From assembly GCF_002091985.1 (NCBI RefSeq), contig NZ_MKKX01000019.1, positions 18,368 through 82,367 on the forward strand: a DNA stretch of 64,000 nt, written 5' to 3'. The first letter of the stretch is position 1. Each line of letters begins with the position of its first letter. Made by a program: the position numbers and the translations under genes. Positions 1 to 11,702 of the stretch are shown here, piece by piece. The stretch is from Rhodococcus sp. 1163. GTDB taxonomy: Bacteria > Actinomycetota > Actinomycetes > Mycobacteriales > Mycobacteriaceae. Under the pieces are notes generated by a model. It was given only the letters and a program-made list of their open reading frames with translations. It was not told the DNA's origin and searched no databases.

Positions 1-410
1 GCGTACCGGAGATACATGCGCGCAAGATCAGCGGCGAACAGCGCCGATTCCTCGCCGCCCTCCCCTGACTTGACCTCCATGACGATGTCGTCGCCATCGT
101 GCGGATCACGCGGGGCCAGAAGGTCTGCGAGTGTGTGTTCCAAGCGAACTACCGTCGCTTCGAGGTCCGGAATCTCCGCGGCGAACGAAGCATCGTCGGC
201 CGCAAGTTCGCGGGCAGCTTCGAGATCGTCCTGTGCGGTCGTGAGCTTGCCGTACACCGACATGATGGGTGCCAGTTCGGCGAAACGTTTGCCTGCTCGA
301 CGCGCCGCCGAGGGATCGTTGTGCAGCGCGGGATCGGCCAGCTGCTGCTCGAGGCCCGAATGCTCGGCGAGAATATCGTCGATTGCCGAAGGCTTTGTCG
401 TCCTCGCCAT
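1..410 (-). CDS. prfA: Peptide chain release factor 1, N-terminal part (cut by window edge)
   Basis: Class I release factor that reads UAA/UAG stop codons and triggers hydrolysis of peptidyl-tRNA on the ribosome. Translating the minus strand from the ATG at 410 gives [17 protein letters not shown], then a helical N-terminal region, then the RF1 motif [20 protein letters not shown] near residues 106-125. Only about 136 residues are present; the PxT codon-recognition motif and the GGQ loop would lie left of position 1. It lies downstream of rpmE on the same strand, the usual rho-rpmE-prfA order of actinobacteria. A strong terminator separates it from rpmE, so it probably has its own promoter in the roughly 60 bases before the start. 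Confidence 0.93.
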   Translation of the reverse strand, partial: MARTTKPSAIDDILAEHSGLEQQLADPALHNDPSAARRAGKRFAELAPIMSVYGKLTTAQDDLEAARELAADDASFAAEIPDLEATVVRLEHTLADLLAPRDPHDGDDIVMEVKSGEGGEESALFAADLARMYLRY

Positions 411-471
411 GATATTTCTCCGTCTTCAATAGATCCACAGTCGCTGCACGACACAGTCACCACATGAAAAA

Positions 472-512
472 GCCGACGCCCGCCCTGCATACTTCGCAGG
501 ACGGGCGTCGGC
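472..512 (-). terminator. Intrinsic terminator after rpmE
   Basis: A 17-bp stem with one mismatch and a 7-nt loop. Arms GCCGACGCCCG plus CCCTGC pair with GCAGGA plus CGGGCGTCGGC. On the minus strand the stem is followed directly by TTTTTC. It lies 8 bases after the rpmE stop and before prfA, so it should end the rpmE transcript. Confidence 0.85.
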
Positions 513-519
513 GGAACAG

Positions 520-759
520 CTATGCGTCGGCGTCGGCTTCGGTCTTCTTGCCGGCGCGCTTTCCGTAACGAGCCTCGAAACGTGCAACGCGACCACCGGT
601 GTCGAGAATCTTCTGCTTGCCCGTGTAGAACGGGTGGCACTGCGAGCAGACCTCGACGCTGATGCGCTCTTTGTCGGTGGTGCTGTGGGTTTCGAAAGTA
701 TTGCCGCAACCGCACACAACAGTGGTGAGCGTGTAGTTGGGGTGGATTCCTGCCTTCAT
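520..759 (-). CDS. rpmE: 50S ribosomal protein L31 (zinc-binding C+ form)
   Basis: Large-subunit ribosomal protein near the central protuberance. The 79-residue product begins [20 protein letters not shown] and keeps the zinc-ligand pattern: Cys16 and Cys18 in VCGCG, then Cys37 and Cys40 in [11 protein letters not shown]. This makes it the zinc-containing C+ type rather than the zinc-free paralogue made under zinc starvation. The length is typical. It sits between rho and prfA on the same strand. No Zur-like palindrome was recognised in the 183 bases upstream, but this was judged by eye only. Confidence 0.96.
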   Translation of the reverse strand: MKAGIHPNYTLTTVVCGCGNTFETHSTTDKERISVEVCSQCHPFYTGKQKILDTGGRVARFEARYGKRAGKKTEADADA

Positions 760-898
760 GGTGTCCCTTACCGTTCTTCTAGTGGTCGCCGGGTCGCCCT
801 CGCCAATCGAGGACGTGAACCGGAACCGGACTCAGCCGATCAGTATGCCAGACGAAATGTCTGACCCGATCACCGGATCTTTCGCCCGATGTCTCGAT

Positions 899-932
899 GC
901 CGACAGGTGCAACAACACTCGCACCTGTCGGC
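899..932 (-). terminator. Perfect hairpin just after rho
   Basis: A perfect 12-bp inverted repeat, GCCGACAGGTGC and GCACCTGTCGGC, with a 10-nt loop, starts about 10 bases after the rho stop codon. No U-run follows on the minus strand. It is either a U-less terminator or a 3' stability hairpin between rho and rpmE. Confidence 0.6.
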
Positions 933-942
933 TTGTTCCCTG

Positions 943-3153
943 CTAGTTGTCGTCGATTCCGCCGGGAGCGGTCTTGGACACCTGCATCAGGAATTCGAGG
1001 TTGCTCTTGCTCTTCTTCAGACGATCGACAAGCAGGTCGATTGCCTGATGCGAGTCCAGGCCGGACAGCACACGCCGCAGCTTGTGCAGCACTGCCGCCT
1101 CGTCAGGATTGAGCAGCAACTCGTCCTTACGCGTGCCGGACGGGTTGACGTCGACCGCCGGGAACACACGTCGCTCGGCGATCTTGCGATCGAGCTTGAG
1201 CTCCGCGTTGCCGGTGCCCTTGAACTCCTCGAAGATGACGGTGTCACCGGTGGAACCGGTTTCGACCATCGCCGTGGCGATGATCGTCAGCGATCCACCG
1301 TTCTCGATGTTTCGAGCCGCACCGAGGAAACGCTTGGGTGGATACAGCGCCGTCGAATCGACGCCGCCGGAGAGGATCCGGCCCGAGGCAGGCGAACTGT
1401 TGTTGTACGCGCGGCCGAGTCGAGTGATCGAGTCGAGGAGGACGACCACGTCCTGGCCTGCTTCTACCAATCGCTTCGCACGCTCGATCGCAAGTTCCGC
1501 CACCGCGGTGTGATCGCCCGGTGGGCGGTCGAAAGTCGAGGCGATGACCTCGCCTTTCACCGAACGCTGCATGTCGGTGACTTCCTCGGGACGCTCGTCC
1601 ACCAGGACGACCATCAGGTAGCACTCGGGATTGTTGACCGAGATCGCGTTGGCGATCGCCTGCAGAACGCTGGTCTTACCGGCCTTCGGCGGACTCACGA
1701 TCAACGCACGCTGACCCTTACCGATCGGCATCACCAAGTCGATGATTCGAGTGGTGAGAATGTTCGGCGTCGTTTCCAGGCGCAAACGCTGGTTGGGGTA
1801 CAACGGGGTCAGCTTGCCGAACTCGGGGCGCTTACGTGCTGCCTCGACGTCGCCACCGTTGACCGTGTCCAGACGAACCAACGGATTGAACTTCTGCCGC
1901 TGACCGGACTGCTCGCCTTCGCGTGCAACGCGAACCGCGCCTGTCACGGCGTCACCACGACGAAGACCGTTCTTACGGACGAGGTTCATCGAGACATAGA
2001 CGTCGTTGGGCCCGGCAAGATACCCGGAGGTACGAACGAACGCGTAGTTGTCGAGGACGTCGAGGATGCCGGCTACGGGTTGCAGGACATCGTCTTCACG
2101 AATCTCGGGCTCACGCTCGCGGCTTTCGCCACCCTCGCCACGATCGCGTCCACGACGACGTTCGCGGAACCGACGGCCTCTACGCCCCCGGCCGTCGCCC
2201 TCGTCGTCCTGGTTGTTGTTGTCCCGACTGTCGCGAGGACCGTTGTTGCCACCGTTGTTGCCACTGCTGTTGCTATTGCGGTCTTCGCCACGACCGTCGC
2301 TCTGGTTTCGACTTCGGTTGCGGTTGTTCTCGTTGCGGTTGTTCTCACCACGGTTGTTGTCGGTGCGACTGTTGCCGTCTTCGTCCGATGAATCGCCACG
2401 ATTTCCACGCGAGTCACTGCCGCGGGATTCACTGCCACGGGTTTCACTGCCACGGGATTCACTACCACGGGATTCACTACCACGGTCACCGCGTGAGTCG
2501 TTGCCGCGCTCTGAACGGGTCCTTCGTGGTCGCTCGTTGGACGAGGACTCCGACTGATCCGAACTGTTCGGGGTTGCGTTCACCGAGGACTGCTCGGTGT
2601 TGGCCTCGGGTGATTCAGCGGCGCCAGGCTGAGTGGCGGCGTTTGCCTGCGTAGCGGCGTTGGCCTGTGGCGTGGCGTCAGCCGGCGTAGCGGAATCGTC
2701 GAGCGGCAACTGGTCGGGCGCACCTGCGCGGCGACCTGCGGCTCTACGGCCTCGGGTACGGCGTGGGGCGTCGGTCGCGTCTTCGGCAGGAGCCTGTCCG
2801 GCCGACTGCGCAGCAGTCCGGTCAGGTGCATTCTCTGCACGCGCAGGGCTATCGACGACAGGCGTCGAGCTCACACCGACGGTGGCTGTACCTGGGCTCG
2901 ACGGTGCCTTGTCTGCATCGGGCTCAGCGGCGCCGGACTTGGATGCGCCAGACTTGGAGCCGTCCGACTTTTGCGCACCGCTACCTGATTGACGCGCCGA
3001 AATGGCGGCGATCAGGTCGCCTTTGCGCATGCCGGAGACACTCTTGATTCCGAGTTCGCCAGCTAGGCTGCGTAGCTCGGTGAGCACCATTCCGGACAGC
3101 CCAGCTCCGCGGCGCGTCTTGTCAGGGGCGGAGATCAGTTCCGTATCGGTCAC
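943..3153 (-). CDS. rho: Transcription termination factor Rho with a large disordered insert
   Basis: Hexameric RNA-dependent ATPase that ends transcription and clears stalled RNA polymerase. I chose the GTG start at 3153 (VTDTELISAPDK, 736 aa), with AAAGGACCTCC just upstream; an in-frame start 19 codons further up lacks such a site. Residues about 10-55 form the Rho N-terminal helical domain (LRSLAGELGIKSVSG). Residues about 60-345 are low-complexity: Ala/Pro-rich, then Asn/Arg/Gly/Asp/Ser-rich, with tandem SRGSE-type repeats near 221-251. The cold-shock RNA-binding domain starts near 350 (VAGILDVLDNYAFVRTSGYL). Walker A PPKAGKTS lies near 487 and Walker B VVVLLDSITRLGR near 568. Actinobacterial Rho proteins commonly have such an insert, but this one is long. 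Confidence 0.97.
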   Translation of the reverse strand: MTDTELISAPDKTRRGAGLSGMVLTELRSLAGELGIKSVSGMRKGDLIAAISARQSGSGAQKSDGSKSGASKSGAAEPDADKAPSSPGTATVGVSSTPVVDSPARAENAPDRTAAQSAGQAPAEDATDAPRRTRGRRAAGRRAGAPDQLPLDDSATPADATPQANAATQANAATQPGAAESPEANTEQSSVNATPNSSDQSESSSNERPRRTRSERGNDSRGDRGSESRGSESRGSETRGSESRGSDSRGNRGDSSDEDGNSRTDNNRGENNRNENNRNRSRNQSDGRGEDRNSNSSGNNGGNNGPRDSRDNNNQDDEGDGRGRRGRRFRERRRGRDRGEGGESREREPEIREDDVLQPVAGILDVLDNYAFVRTSGYLAGPNDVYVSMNLVRKNGLRRGDAVTGAVRVAREGEQSGQRQKFNPLVRLDTVNGGDVEAARKRPEFGKLTPLYPNQRLRLETTPNILTTRIIDLVMPIGKGQRALIVSPPKAGKTSVLQAIANAISVNNPECYLMVVLVDERPEEVTDMQRSVKGEVIASTFDRPPGDHTAVAELAIERAKRLVEAGQDVVVLLDSITRLGRAYNNSSPASGRILSGGVDSTALYPPKRFLGAARNIENGGSLTIIATAMVETGSTGDTVIFEEFKGTGNAELKLDRKIAERRVFPAVDVNPSGTRKDELLLNPDEAAVLHKLRRVLSGLDSHQAIDLLVDRLKKSKSNLEFLMQVSKTAPGGIDDN

Positions 3154-3410
3154 GGAGGTCCTTTCCTTCCCTCGCTCGCAGTGCGCAGCAGAGGGTTCGT
3201 TCCGGAGCACGAAGGTCGTATCGAACCCGGATATTTCCGTTCATGATCGACGCGATTCGGACAGACGACCGACCCGAGACCGCATGCAAACTACGGGAGG
3301 GGCCGAGCCAGGTACATCACGAAACTCGGACGTTGATTCCCCCGAATACTGTGACGTGATTGCCCTGGTGATAACCGGCGTCTGAAGCGCACGATGTACG
3401 GACTTTCCTC
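3154..3410 (-). other. Long 5' leader of rho
   Basis: About 250 bases lie between the predicted rho transcription start near 3404 and the GTG at 3153, with no convincing gene. In E. coli the rho leader is a site of Rho-dependent autoregulation, so a long untranslated leader here is consistent with the same control. That link is inference. Confidence 0.45.
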
Positions 3411-3439
3411 AGGATAGCCTCCGAGAGCGCAGTCGGCAA
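3411..3439 (-). promoter_or_regulatory. Predicted housekeeping promoter of rho
   Basis: Read on the minus strand, TTGCCG (-35), a 17-nt spacer and TATCCT (-10). It lies in the gap after thrB (stop at 3460), so rho is probably transcribed separately from the threonine genes. The predicted start is near 3404. Confidence 0.55.
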
Positions 3440-3459
3440 CAACCGGTTACCAGCGAGTT

Positions 3460-5473
<2,014 letters not shown>

Positions 5474-5477
<4 letters not shown>

Positions 5478-6778
5478 ACGGTGGTGCCTTCCAATCGGAG
5501 AACGCTTGAAACGGAGGTGACGACGTCCATCTTTTCCAACGCCGACACGGTCTTGGACAACGCGGAATCCGACGCCAGATGAGTGACGACCACCAGGCAG
5601 GCGCCGTCGCCCGAACCCTGTTGACGCACGGTCGAGATGCTCACGTCGTGGTTGGCGAATTCAGCAGCGACGGTGGCCAGCACACCTGGGCGGTCGGCCA
5701 CCTGCATGTTGACGTAGTACCTGGTGGTGATGTCGCCCATGGGAGCAATCTTCAGCTTTGCGTACTTGGATTCCAGCGGGCCACGGCCACCGTAGAACTT
5801 GTTTCGGGCGGCCATGACGAGGTCACCGAGAACGGCAGACGCAGTCGGAGCGCCGCCGGCACCTTGCCCGTAGAACATGAGACGTCCGGCAGCCTCGGCC
5901 TCGACGACGATGGCGTTGAACGCGCCGTTCACTGTGGCCAGCGGGTGGTCCAGCGGAACCAATGCCGGATACACACGCGCCGAGATTCGGTCCTGGCCAT
6001 TGGGTGTGGTGATGCGCTCGCAGAGAGCGAGCAGCTTGATGGTGCAGTCGAGCGAGCGCGCCATCTCCAGGTCGGCCGAGGTGATCTTGCTGATGCCTTC
6101 ACGGTAGACGTCGCCTGCCGTCACGCGAGTATGGAATGCGATCGACGCAAGGATGGCTGCTTTCGATGCCGCGTCGTAGCCTTCGACGTCGGCGGTGGGA
6201 TCCGCCTCGGCGTAGCCCAATCGCCCTGCCTCGGCCAATGTCTCGGCGTAGTCCGCACCTGTCTCGTCCATCGCGGACAGGATGAAGTTGGTGGTGCCGT
6301 TGACGATTCCGGCCACTTTGTTGACACGGTCGCCTGCGAGGGACTGCATGAGCGGACGGACGACGGGAATGGCACCGGCGACCGCAGCCTCGAAGTACAG
6401 GTCGGCGCGCGACTTTTCGGCCGCGTCCGCCAACTCTCCGGTGTATTCCGCCAGCAGCGCCTTGTTGGCGGTCACCACCGACTTGCCCTTCTCCAGCGCG
6501 GCGAGGATCAGCTTGCGCGGTACCTCGATCCCACCGAGGACCTCGACCACGATGTCGACGTCGTCACGATCCACCAGCGCGGCCGGGTCATCGGTGAGCA
6601 ACGCTGGGTCGACCCCGCGATCTCCGTCGATTCGACGTACGGCGATACCCCGGATCTCCAGGGGAACACCGACTCTCGCTTCGAAATCCGACGCGTTCTC
6701 GGTCAGTATGCGTACTACCTCGCTGCCGACGTTCCCGAGTCCGAGTACCGCGATGCCTATGGTCTTCTTCGATGTCAT
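5474..6778 (-). CDS. hom: Homoserine dehydrogenase
   Basis: NAD(P)-dependent reduction of aspartate semialdehyde to homoserine, the branch point to Thr and Met. The 434-residue product has the N-terminal Rossmann motif [13 protein letters not shown]. Its catalytic domain has the VNGTTNFIL motif and the [22 protein letters not shown] region with the catalytic lysine. A C-terminal ACT domain (about residues 355-434, [18 protein letters not shown]) is the usual site of threonine feedback. It overlaps lysA and thrC by 4 bases on each side. The mycobacterial orthologue is called thrA; here the enzyme is monofunctional, with no aspartokinase domain. Confidence 0.96.
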
Positions 6779-8196
6779 GGTTGCACCTCCAAGCTGAGCA
6801 GATCTTGCAATGTCTCCCGGCGCAGAACGAGGCGGGACTTTCCGTCTTTCACTGCCACCACGGCAGGTCGAGTAAGCAGGTTGTAGCGGCTCGACATCGA
6901 GTAGCAGTAAGCACCCGTCGCAGCTACCGCCAGCAGATCACCCGGACCGACATCACTCGGCATCCAAGTATTCTTGATCACCACATCGCCACTCTCGCAA
7001 TGCTTTCCGACGACACGCGCCAGAACGCCCTCGGCCTCACTGTCTCGCGAGGCAAGCCGACAGTCGTACTCCGCCTGATACAGCGAGGTCCGGATGTTGT
7101 CACTCATTCCGCCGTCGACGCTGATGTAGCGCCTGCGCAACGCGGCATCGACGGTGACGTCCTTGATGGTTCCGACCTCATACAGAGTCACCGTGCCAGG
7201 ACCTGCAATGGCGCGGCCAGGTTCGACATCGATCTTCGGAACAGGCAGACCGACCCGAGCGGATTCGGTCGCGACGATCGACTTCAACTTGGCGGCAAGC
7301 TCATCGATCGGTGGCGGATCGTCGCTCGGTATATAGGAAATACCCATGCCGCCGCCGAGGTCGATCGTCGAAATCTGTGACGTCTTGTCCACGCCGAATT
7401 CGGAGACCACCTCTGCCAGCATGCCGATCAGCTTGTGCGCAGCCAGTTCGAATCCGTCGACCTCGAAGATTTGCGACCCGATATGGCTGTGCAGTCCCAC
7501 GAGCCGGAGGTTCCCTGCCGCGAACACTCGGCGGACGGCTTCGAGGGCAGAACCGTCGGCGAGCGAGAAGCCGAACTTCTGATCCTCGTGGGCAGTTGCA
7601 ATGAATTCATGTGTATGTGCCTCGACTCCGACGGTCACGCGCACGAGGACGTCCTGTACGACGTCCATTCCACCGGCGATCGCGTCGAGCCGATCGATCT
7701 CGATCATCGAATCGAGGACCACGTGCTCGACACCGGCGGTGACGCCGGCAGTAAGTTCTGCGACGGACTTGTTGTTACCGTGCATGGCAATTCGGCCGGC
7801 CGGGAACCCCGCGGCAAGGGCGACACTCAGTTCGCCCCCGGAACACACGTCGAGCGAGAGCCCCTCGTCGGCGACCCAGCGCGCAATTTCCCCACACAGG
7901 AACGCTTTGGACGCGTAGTGAACGCGTGCGGGATCACCGAAAGCAACAGCCATTTCCCGTGCACGCGAACGGAAGTCGTCTTCGTCGATGACGAACAACG
8001 GTGTTCCGTACTCGGCTGCCAACTCCGTGACCGGCACTCCGGCCAGGGAGACAACGCCGTCGTCGGCGCGTTCGGCGTTGCGCGGATAGACATGCGCAGG
8101 AAGCATTGTCATGTCCGATGCAGTTGCCGGCTTTTCGGTCACGGTGTCCCCGATCGAGGTTGCGGCATGCTTCGGTCCTGCAGGATGTGCGCTCAC
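6775..8196 (-). CDS. lysA: Diaminopimelate decarboxylase
   Basis: PLP enzyme of the alanine-racemase fold (type III) that decarboxylates meso-diaminopimelate to lysine, the last step of the pathway. It has 473 residues. The PLP lysine is Lys97 in [10 protein letters not shown]. The glycine-rich phosphate loop is LGGGMGISY, and the active-site cysteine motif CESGDVV lies in the C-terminal barrel. The start at 8196 overlaps the argS stop by 4 bases. The first 35 residues are poorly structured and may be longer than the true protein; an internal ATG begins [10 protein letters not shown]. Confidence 0.95.
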   Translation of the reverse strand: MSAHPAGPKHAATSIGDTVTEKPATASDMTMLPAHVYPRNAERADDGVVSLAGVPVTELAAEYGTPLFVIDEDDFRSRAREMAVAFGDPARVHYASKAFLCGEIARWVADEGLSLDVCSGGELSVALAAGFPAGRIAMHGNNKSVAELTAGVTAGVEHVVLDSMIEIDRLDAIAGGMDVVQDVLVRVTVGVEAHTHEFIATAHEDQKFGFSLADGSALEAVRRVFAAGNLRLVGLHSHIGSQIFEVDGFELAAHKLIGMLAEVVSEFGVDKTSQISTIDLGGGMGISYIPSDDPPPIDELAAKLKSIVATESARVGLPVPKIDVEPGRAIAGPGTVTLYEVGTIKDVTVDAALRRRYISVDGGMSDNIRTSLYQAEYDCRLASRDSEAEGVLARVVGKHCESGDVVIKNTWMPSDVGPGDLLAVAATGAYCYSMSSRYNLLTRPAVVAVKDGKSRLVLRRETLQDLLSLEVQP

Positions 8197-9845
8197 ATTC
8201 GCTCCGGTGCACTGACCCCGAGCAGCGCAAGGCCATTGGCCAGCACCTGCCTGGTTGCACTACCCAACGCCAAACGTGCGGTATTCACTGGGCCTGGCTC
8301 CTCGTCTCCTTGGGGAAGTACACGACATGCTCCATAGAAACGGTGGTAAGCGCCAGCCAATTCTTCCAGGTAGCGGGCGATGCGGTGCGGTTCACGCAAG
8401 TCTGCGGCACTGGCGACGACTCTCGGGTATTCGCCGATGGTCCTGATCAACTCGCCTTCCTGCTCGTGTGTGAGCAGGCTCAGATCCGGGTTTTCAGCGG
8501 TGACTCCCAGTTCGACGGCGCCGCGAGCGAGCGATGCGAGCCGGGCGTGCGCGTACTGGACGTAATAGACCGGGTTCTCGCTGCTCTCGCTGGCCCACAG
8601 TTCCAAGTCGATATCGATGCTCGAGTCGACGGAGGACCGGACCAGGGCGTACCGAGCCGCGTCGACGCCGATGGCATCGACGAGATCGTCCAACGTGATG
8701 ACCGTGCCCGCGCGCTTGCTCATCCTGACGGCGACACCGTCACGCACCAGGTTGACCATTTGGCCGATCAGCACCTCGACGGTGTTCGGATCGTCACCGA
8801 AGGCAGCCGCAGCGGCCTTGAGTCGACCGATGTACCCGTGGTGATCGGCGCCGAGCATGTAGATGCACAGATCGAAGCCACGGCGGCGCTTGTCCTGGAA
8901 GTACGCGATGTCGCCGGCGATGTACGCGGCGTTGCCGTCACTCTTGATGACGACGCGATCTTTGTCGTCGCCGTAGTCGGTGCTCTTGAGCCACCATGCC
9001 CCATCGGCCTCGTACAGGCTGCCGGAATTCTTCAGGTACTCGACGCTGCGCTCGACGGCACCGGATTCGAACAGCGAGTTCTCGTGGAAGTAGACGTCGA
9101 AGTCGACGCCGAACTCGTGCAGGTTCTTCTTGATCTGTTCGAACATCAACTCGACGCCGATGGACCGAAATGTCTCGGCCGCGTCGTCCGGGGACAATGC
9201 GAGTGCTTGCGGGTTCTTGGCCAGTACCGCCGCTGCGATCTCACCTATATAGGCACCCGCGTATCCGTCTTCGGGTGCGGGTTCGCCTTTTGCCGCCGCG
9301 ATGAGCGAGCGACTGAAGCGATCGATCTGCGCGCCGTGATCGTTGAAGTAGTACTCACGCACCACTTCGGCTCCCTGTGCCGAAAGAATCCGGCCGAGAG
9401 CGTCACCGACCGCGGCCCACCTGGTACCACCGAGGTGGATCGGACCCGTCGGGTTGGCGGAGACGAACTCGAGGTTGACCTTGACGTTGTCGAGCAACGT
9501 TCCGTTGCCGAACGCTGTGCCCTCTGCCAGAGCCTGCGCAACGATCGCGCCCTGAGCATCGGCGGCAAGCCGGATATTGAGGAACCCGGGCCCGGCGACC
9601 TCGGCGCTGGCGATCGCGGGCTCGGCGGCAAGTGCTTCGGCGAGCCACCCGGCGAAGTCACGCGGATTCGCGCCCGCCTTCTTGGCGACCTGAAGAGCAA
9701 CATTGGTGGCGTAATCGCCGTGCTCAGGGTTCCGCGGACGCTCGACCGTCAGCGTTGGGGGCAGCACGGACACGTCGAGGCCGCGTTGGGCAAGCACCTT
9801 CGCGGCGGTCGCGCGTAGCAGTTCGGCAAGGTCGGCGGGAGTCAC
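8193..9845 (-). CDS. argS: Arginyl-tRNA synthetase
   Basis: Class I aminoacyl-tRNA synthetase charging tRNA-Arg. I chose the GTG at 9845 ([17 protein letters not shown], 550 aa); the open frame extends much further upstream, but that part does not resemble the family. The N-terminal Add-1 domain spans about residues 1-110. The HIGH-type signature is degenerate ([13 protein letters not shown], ending HLGG). The KMSKS-type loop is [15 protein letters not shown]. The C-terminal DALR anticodon-binding domain contains [20 protein letters not shown]. It heads the argS-lysA-hom-thrC-thrB run. Genes to the right are divergent, so the promoter lies in 9846-10067. Confidence 0.95.
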   Translation of the reverse strand: MTPADLAELLRATAAKVLAQRGLDVSVLPPTLTVERPRNPEHGDYATNVALQVAKKAGANPRDFAGWLAEALAAEPAIASAEVAGPGFLNIRLAADAQGAIVAQALAEGTAFGNGTLLDNVKVNLEFVSANPTGPIHLGGTRWAAVGDALGRILSAQGAEVVREYYFNDHGAQIDRFSRSLIAAAKGEPAPEDGYAGAYIGEIAAAVLAKNPQALALSPDDAAETFRSIGVELMFEQIKKNLHEFGVDFDVYFHENSLFESGAVERSVEYLKNSGSLYEADGAWWLKSTDYGDDKDRVVIKSDGNAAYIAGDIAYFQDKRRRGFDLCIYMLGADHHGYIGRLKAAAAAFGDDPNTVEVLIGQMVNLVRDGVAVRMSKRAGTVITLDDLVDAIGVDAARYALVRSSVDSSIDIDLELWASESSENPVYYVQYAHARLASLARGAVELGVTAENPDLSLLTHEQEGELIRTIGEYPRVVASAADLREPHRIARYLEELAGAYHRFYGACRVLPQGDEEPGPVNTARLALGSATRQVLANGLALLGVSAPERM

Positions 9846-9977
9846 AGGTAACCATCTTATGGTCTGGAGCACGGCCGGTTCGCAGCCAGTACCTACACCA
9901 GACCCACTCGAGACCACCGTCACCGCTGCAGCTCCCTCGAAGGGTCCGCTCGGAGCGGAGAACGTACAGTGGTGGCG

Positions 9978-10010
9978 CTCTGCGATAACGGTCGCCATCT
10001 TGTCGCAGAG
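9978..10010. promoter_or_regulatory. Inverted repeat between argS and the DUF3105 gene
   Basis: Perfect 8-bp arms CTCTGCGA and TCGCAGAG, 17 bases apart, in the 222-base divergent intergenic region. It could be an operator or an RNA hairpin. No known consensus was recognised. Confidence 0.35.
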
Positions 10011-10067
10011 CCTGCCAGCTTTGTGTGCTCCGGCACACGCCCCACAACGGAAAGAGCGACGACAGCG

Positions 10068-10991
10068 ATGCCCACGGGTGAAGAGAGCGGCGGTCAGGGC
10101 AAGAAGTCGGCCGCCAAAGCCAACAAGGCCATCAAAGGCGCAAAAAAGAAGAACAGAAGCATACCAGCCGTCAAAGGCGGATTGGCCAAGAGTGGACCGC
10201 AGGTTCCCTGGCTGACCATCGGTGCCGTGGTGGTCGTCGTCGGCCTGGTCGCAATCCTGGCCGTCAACCTCTTCCCCAAGTATCAGGACCAGGCCGAGGC
10301 GCAGAAGTTCGCGCCGAGCGAAAGCAACCAGGACCCTTCGTCGTCGATCGCCGATGTAGTGAAGATGGATTACCCCGCCGCGCTGCACGTCTCTCCCGAG
10401 CAACGCGTCGCGTACGACCAGCTGCCACCGTTCGGTGGTCCGCACGATGCGGTGTGGGCTACCTGCACCGGCGTCGTCTATCCGGAAGCCATCCGCACTG
10501 AAAACGCAGTGCACGGTCTCGAGCACGGTGCCGTCTGGGTCACATACAACCCCGATGAACTGAGCGAGGACGAAATCTCGAAGCTGGCCGACAAGGTCGA
10601 CGGCGAGTCCTACATGATGATGTCGCCGTACCCAGGAATGGATACGCCGGTCTCTTTGCAGTCGTGGGGCCACCAGCTCAAGTTGGACAGTGTCGACGAC
10701 GAGCGGATCGGCCAGTTCATCGCAGCGCTGCGTCTGAACCGTTACGCATACCCGGAGGTCGGCGCGAGCTGCGCGACCATTCCGGGTTCGTTCGATCCGG
10801 ACAACCCACCGCCGTTCGATCCGTCGGCGCCCGGCGCTGAGGCTGTGCCCATGGATGGTGCAGGGATCACTCCGGACGCGAGTGAGATGTCGGGTGCCGG
10901 TGCTGGCACCGCGGGTCTACCGGCCGATCTGCAACTTCCGAGCGATCTGCAGTTGCCCCCCGAACTGCAGCAGCAGGCTCCGACACCATGA
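10068..10991 (+). CDS. DUF3105 single-pass membrane protein
   Basis: Unknown function. The 307-residue product has a Lys/Ala-rich cytoplasmic N-terminus (about 1-45), one hydrophobic segment (about 48-68, [19 protein letters not shown]) and an extracytoplasmic domain with conserved-looking motifs: [20 protein letters not shown], the histidine motif [13 protein letters not shown] and the [10 protein letters not shown] region. These mark DUF3105. The C-terminal 65 residues are Pro/Ala/Gly-rich with a repeated LQLPxxLQLPxEL pattern. The ATG at 10068 follows GGAAAGAG. It overlaps the next gene by 4 bases. DUF3105/DUF305 pairs recur in actinobacteria; His and Met residues suggest metal or redox work at the cell surface, which is inference. 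Confidence 0.85.
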   Translation: MPTGEESGGQGKKSAAKANKAIKGAKKKNRSIPAVKGGLAKSGPQVPWLTIGAVVVVVGLVAILAVNLFPKYQDQAEAQKFAPSESNQDPSSSIADVVKMDYPAALHVSPEQRVAYDQLPPFGGPHDAVWATCTGVVYPEAIRTENAVHGLEHGAVWVTYNPDELSEDEISKLADKVDGESYMMMSPYPGMDTPVSLQSWGHQLKLDSVDDERIGQFIAALRLNRYAYPEVGASCATIPGSFDPDNPPPFDPSAPGAEAVPMDGAGITPDASEMSGAGAGTAGLPADLQLPSDLQLPPELQQQAPTP

Positions 10992-11683
10992 CGTCGGTGG
11001 AGGAGCGGCCCCGGGCCGTACGGAGCCAGAAGACGGTGTTGCTGATTCTCGGCACCGTCGCCGCGATTGCGGTCGGTTTCGCACTCGGCTTCCTCGCGCG
11101 CACTACGTTTCTCGGCGGGGACGACTCGGTTCCTGCCGCAGACTCGGTCGATGTCGGTTTCGCGCAGGACATGTCGGTCCATCACAACCAAGCGATCGAC
11201 ATGTCCGCTGTCGCGTTGACCAACGCCGAGGATCAGCGCGTGAAGACTTTGGCGTTCGACATGCTGACTTCCCAGCAGAACCAGGTCGGTCAGATGCAGG
11301 GCTGGCTCGCGGTCTGGGATCGCTCTCCTGTGGGCCCGGACGGCTACATGGGCTGGATGTCCGGGGACGAGCACGGCCATTCGATGGCATCGATGACGCC
11401 GGCTGAATCAGGCTCGATGGCAGTCATGCCCGGCATGGCAACCAACGACGAGCTGGCCGCATTGCGGAAGGCAACCGGCCCTGCCGTCGACGTGATGTTC
11501 CTGCAGTTGATGCTGCGGCATCATGAGGGTGGGCTTGCGATGATGGAATACGCCGCAGATCACGCGGAGACGCCTGCGCTGGTTCGGCTCGCACAGTCGA
11601 TGATCTCGACGCAGGAAGGTGAAGCCACGCTCATGAAGCAGATGCTCGCCGAGCGTGGCGCCGAACCACTTCCTTTCAATTAG
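10988..11683 (+). CDS. DUF305 membrane-anchored His/Met-rich protein
   Basis: The 231-residue protein has an N-terminal transmembrane segment (about 18-40, VLLILGTVAAIAVGFALGF) and a DUF305 domain outside the membrane. The two DUF305 hallmarks are seen: FAQDMSVHHNQAIDMS near residue 58 and LQLMLRHHEGGLAMMEYA near residue 178. The linker is rich in Met and His (DEHGHSMASMTPAESGSM). DUF305 is a ferritin-like four-helix family, some members of which are linked to copper handling. Its start overlaps the DUF3105 stop (ATGA), so the two are made together. Confidence 0.88.
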   Translation: MTSVEERPRAVRSQKTVLLILGTVAAIAVGFALGFLARTTFLGGDDSVPAADSVDVGFAQDMSVHHNQAIDMSAVALTNAEDQRVKTLAFDMLTSQQNQVGQMQGWLAVWDRSPVGPDGYMGWMSGDEHGHSMASMTPAESGSMAVMPGMATNDELAALRKATGPAVDVMFLQLMLRHHEGGLAMMEYAADHAETPALVRLAQSMISTQEGEATLMKQMLAERGAEPLPFN

Positions 11684-11702
11684 GTCGAACCTTCGGCTCG
11701 CG

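Noticed and set aside
889-2391. Long plus-strand reading frame opposite rho
   Set aside because: Mirror of the high-GC rho gene; its protein is low-complexity and has no family features.
9846-10673. Extended reading frame upstream of argS
   Set aside because: It overlaps the plus-strand DUF3105 gene and shows no synthetase features; ArgS has its normal length from 9845.
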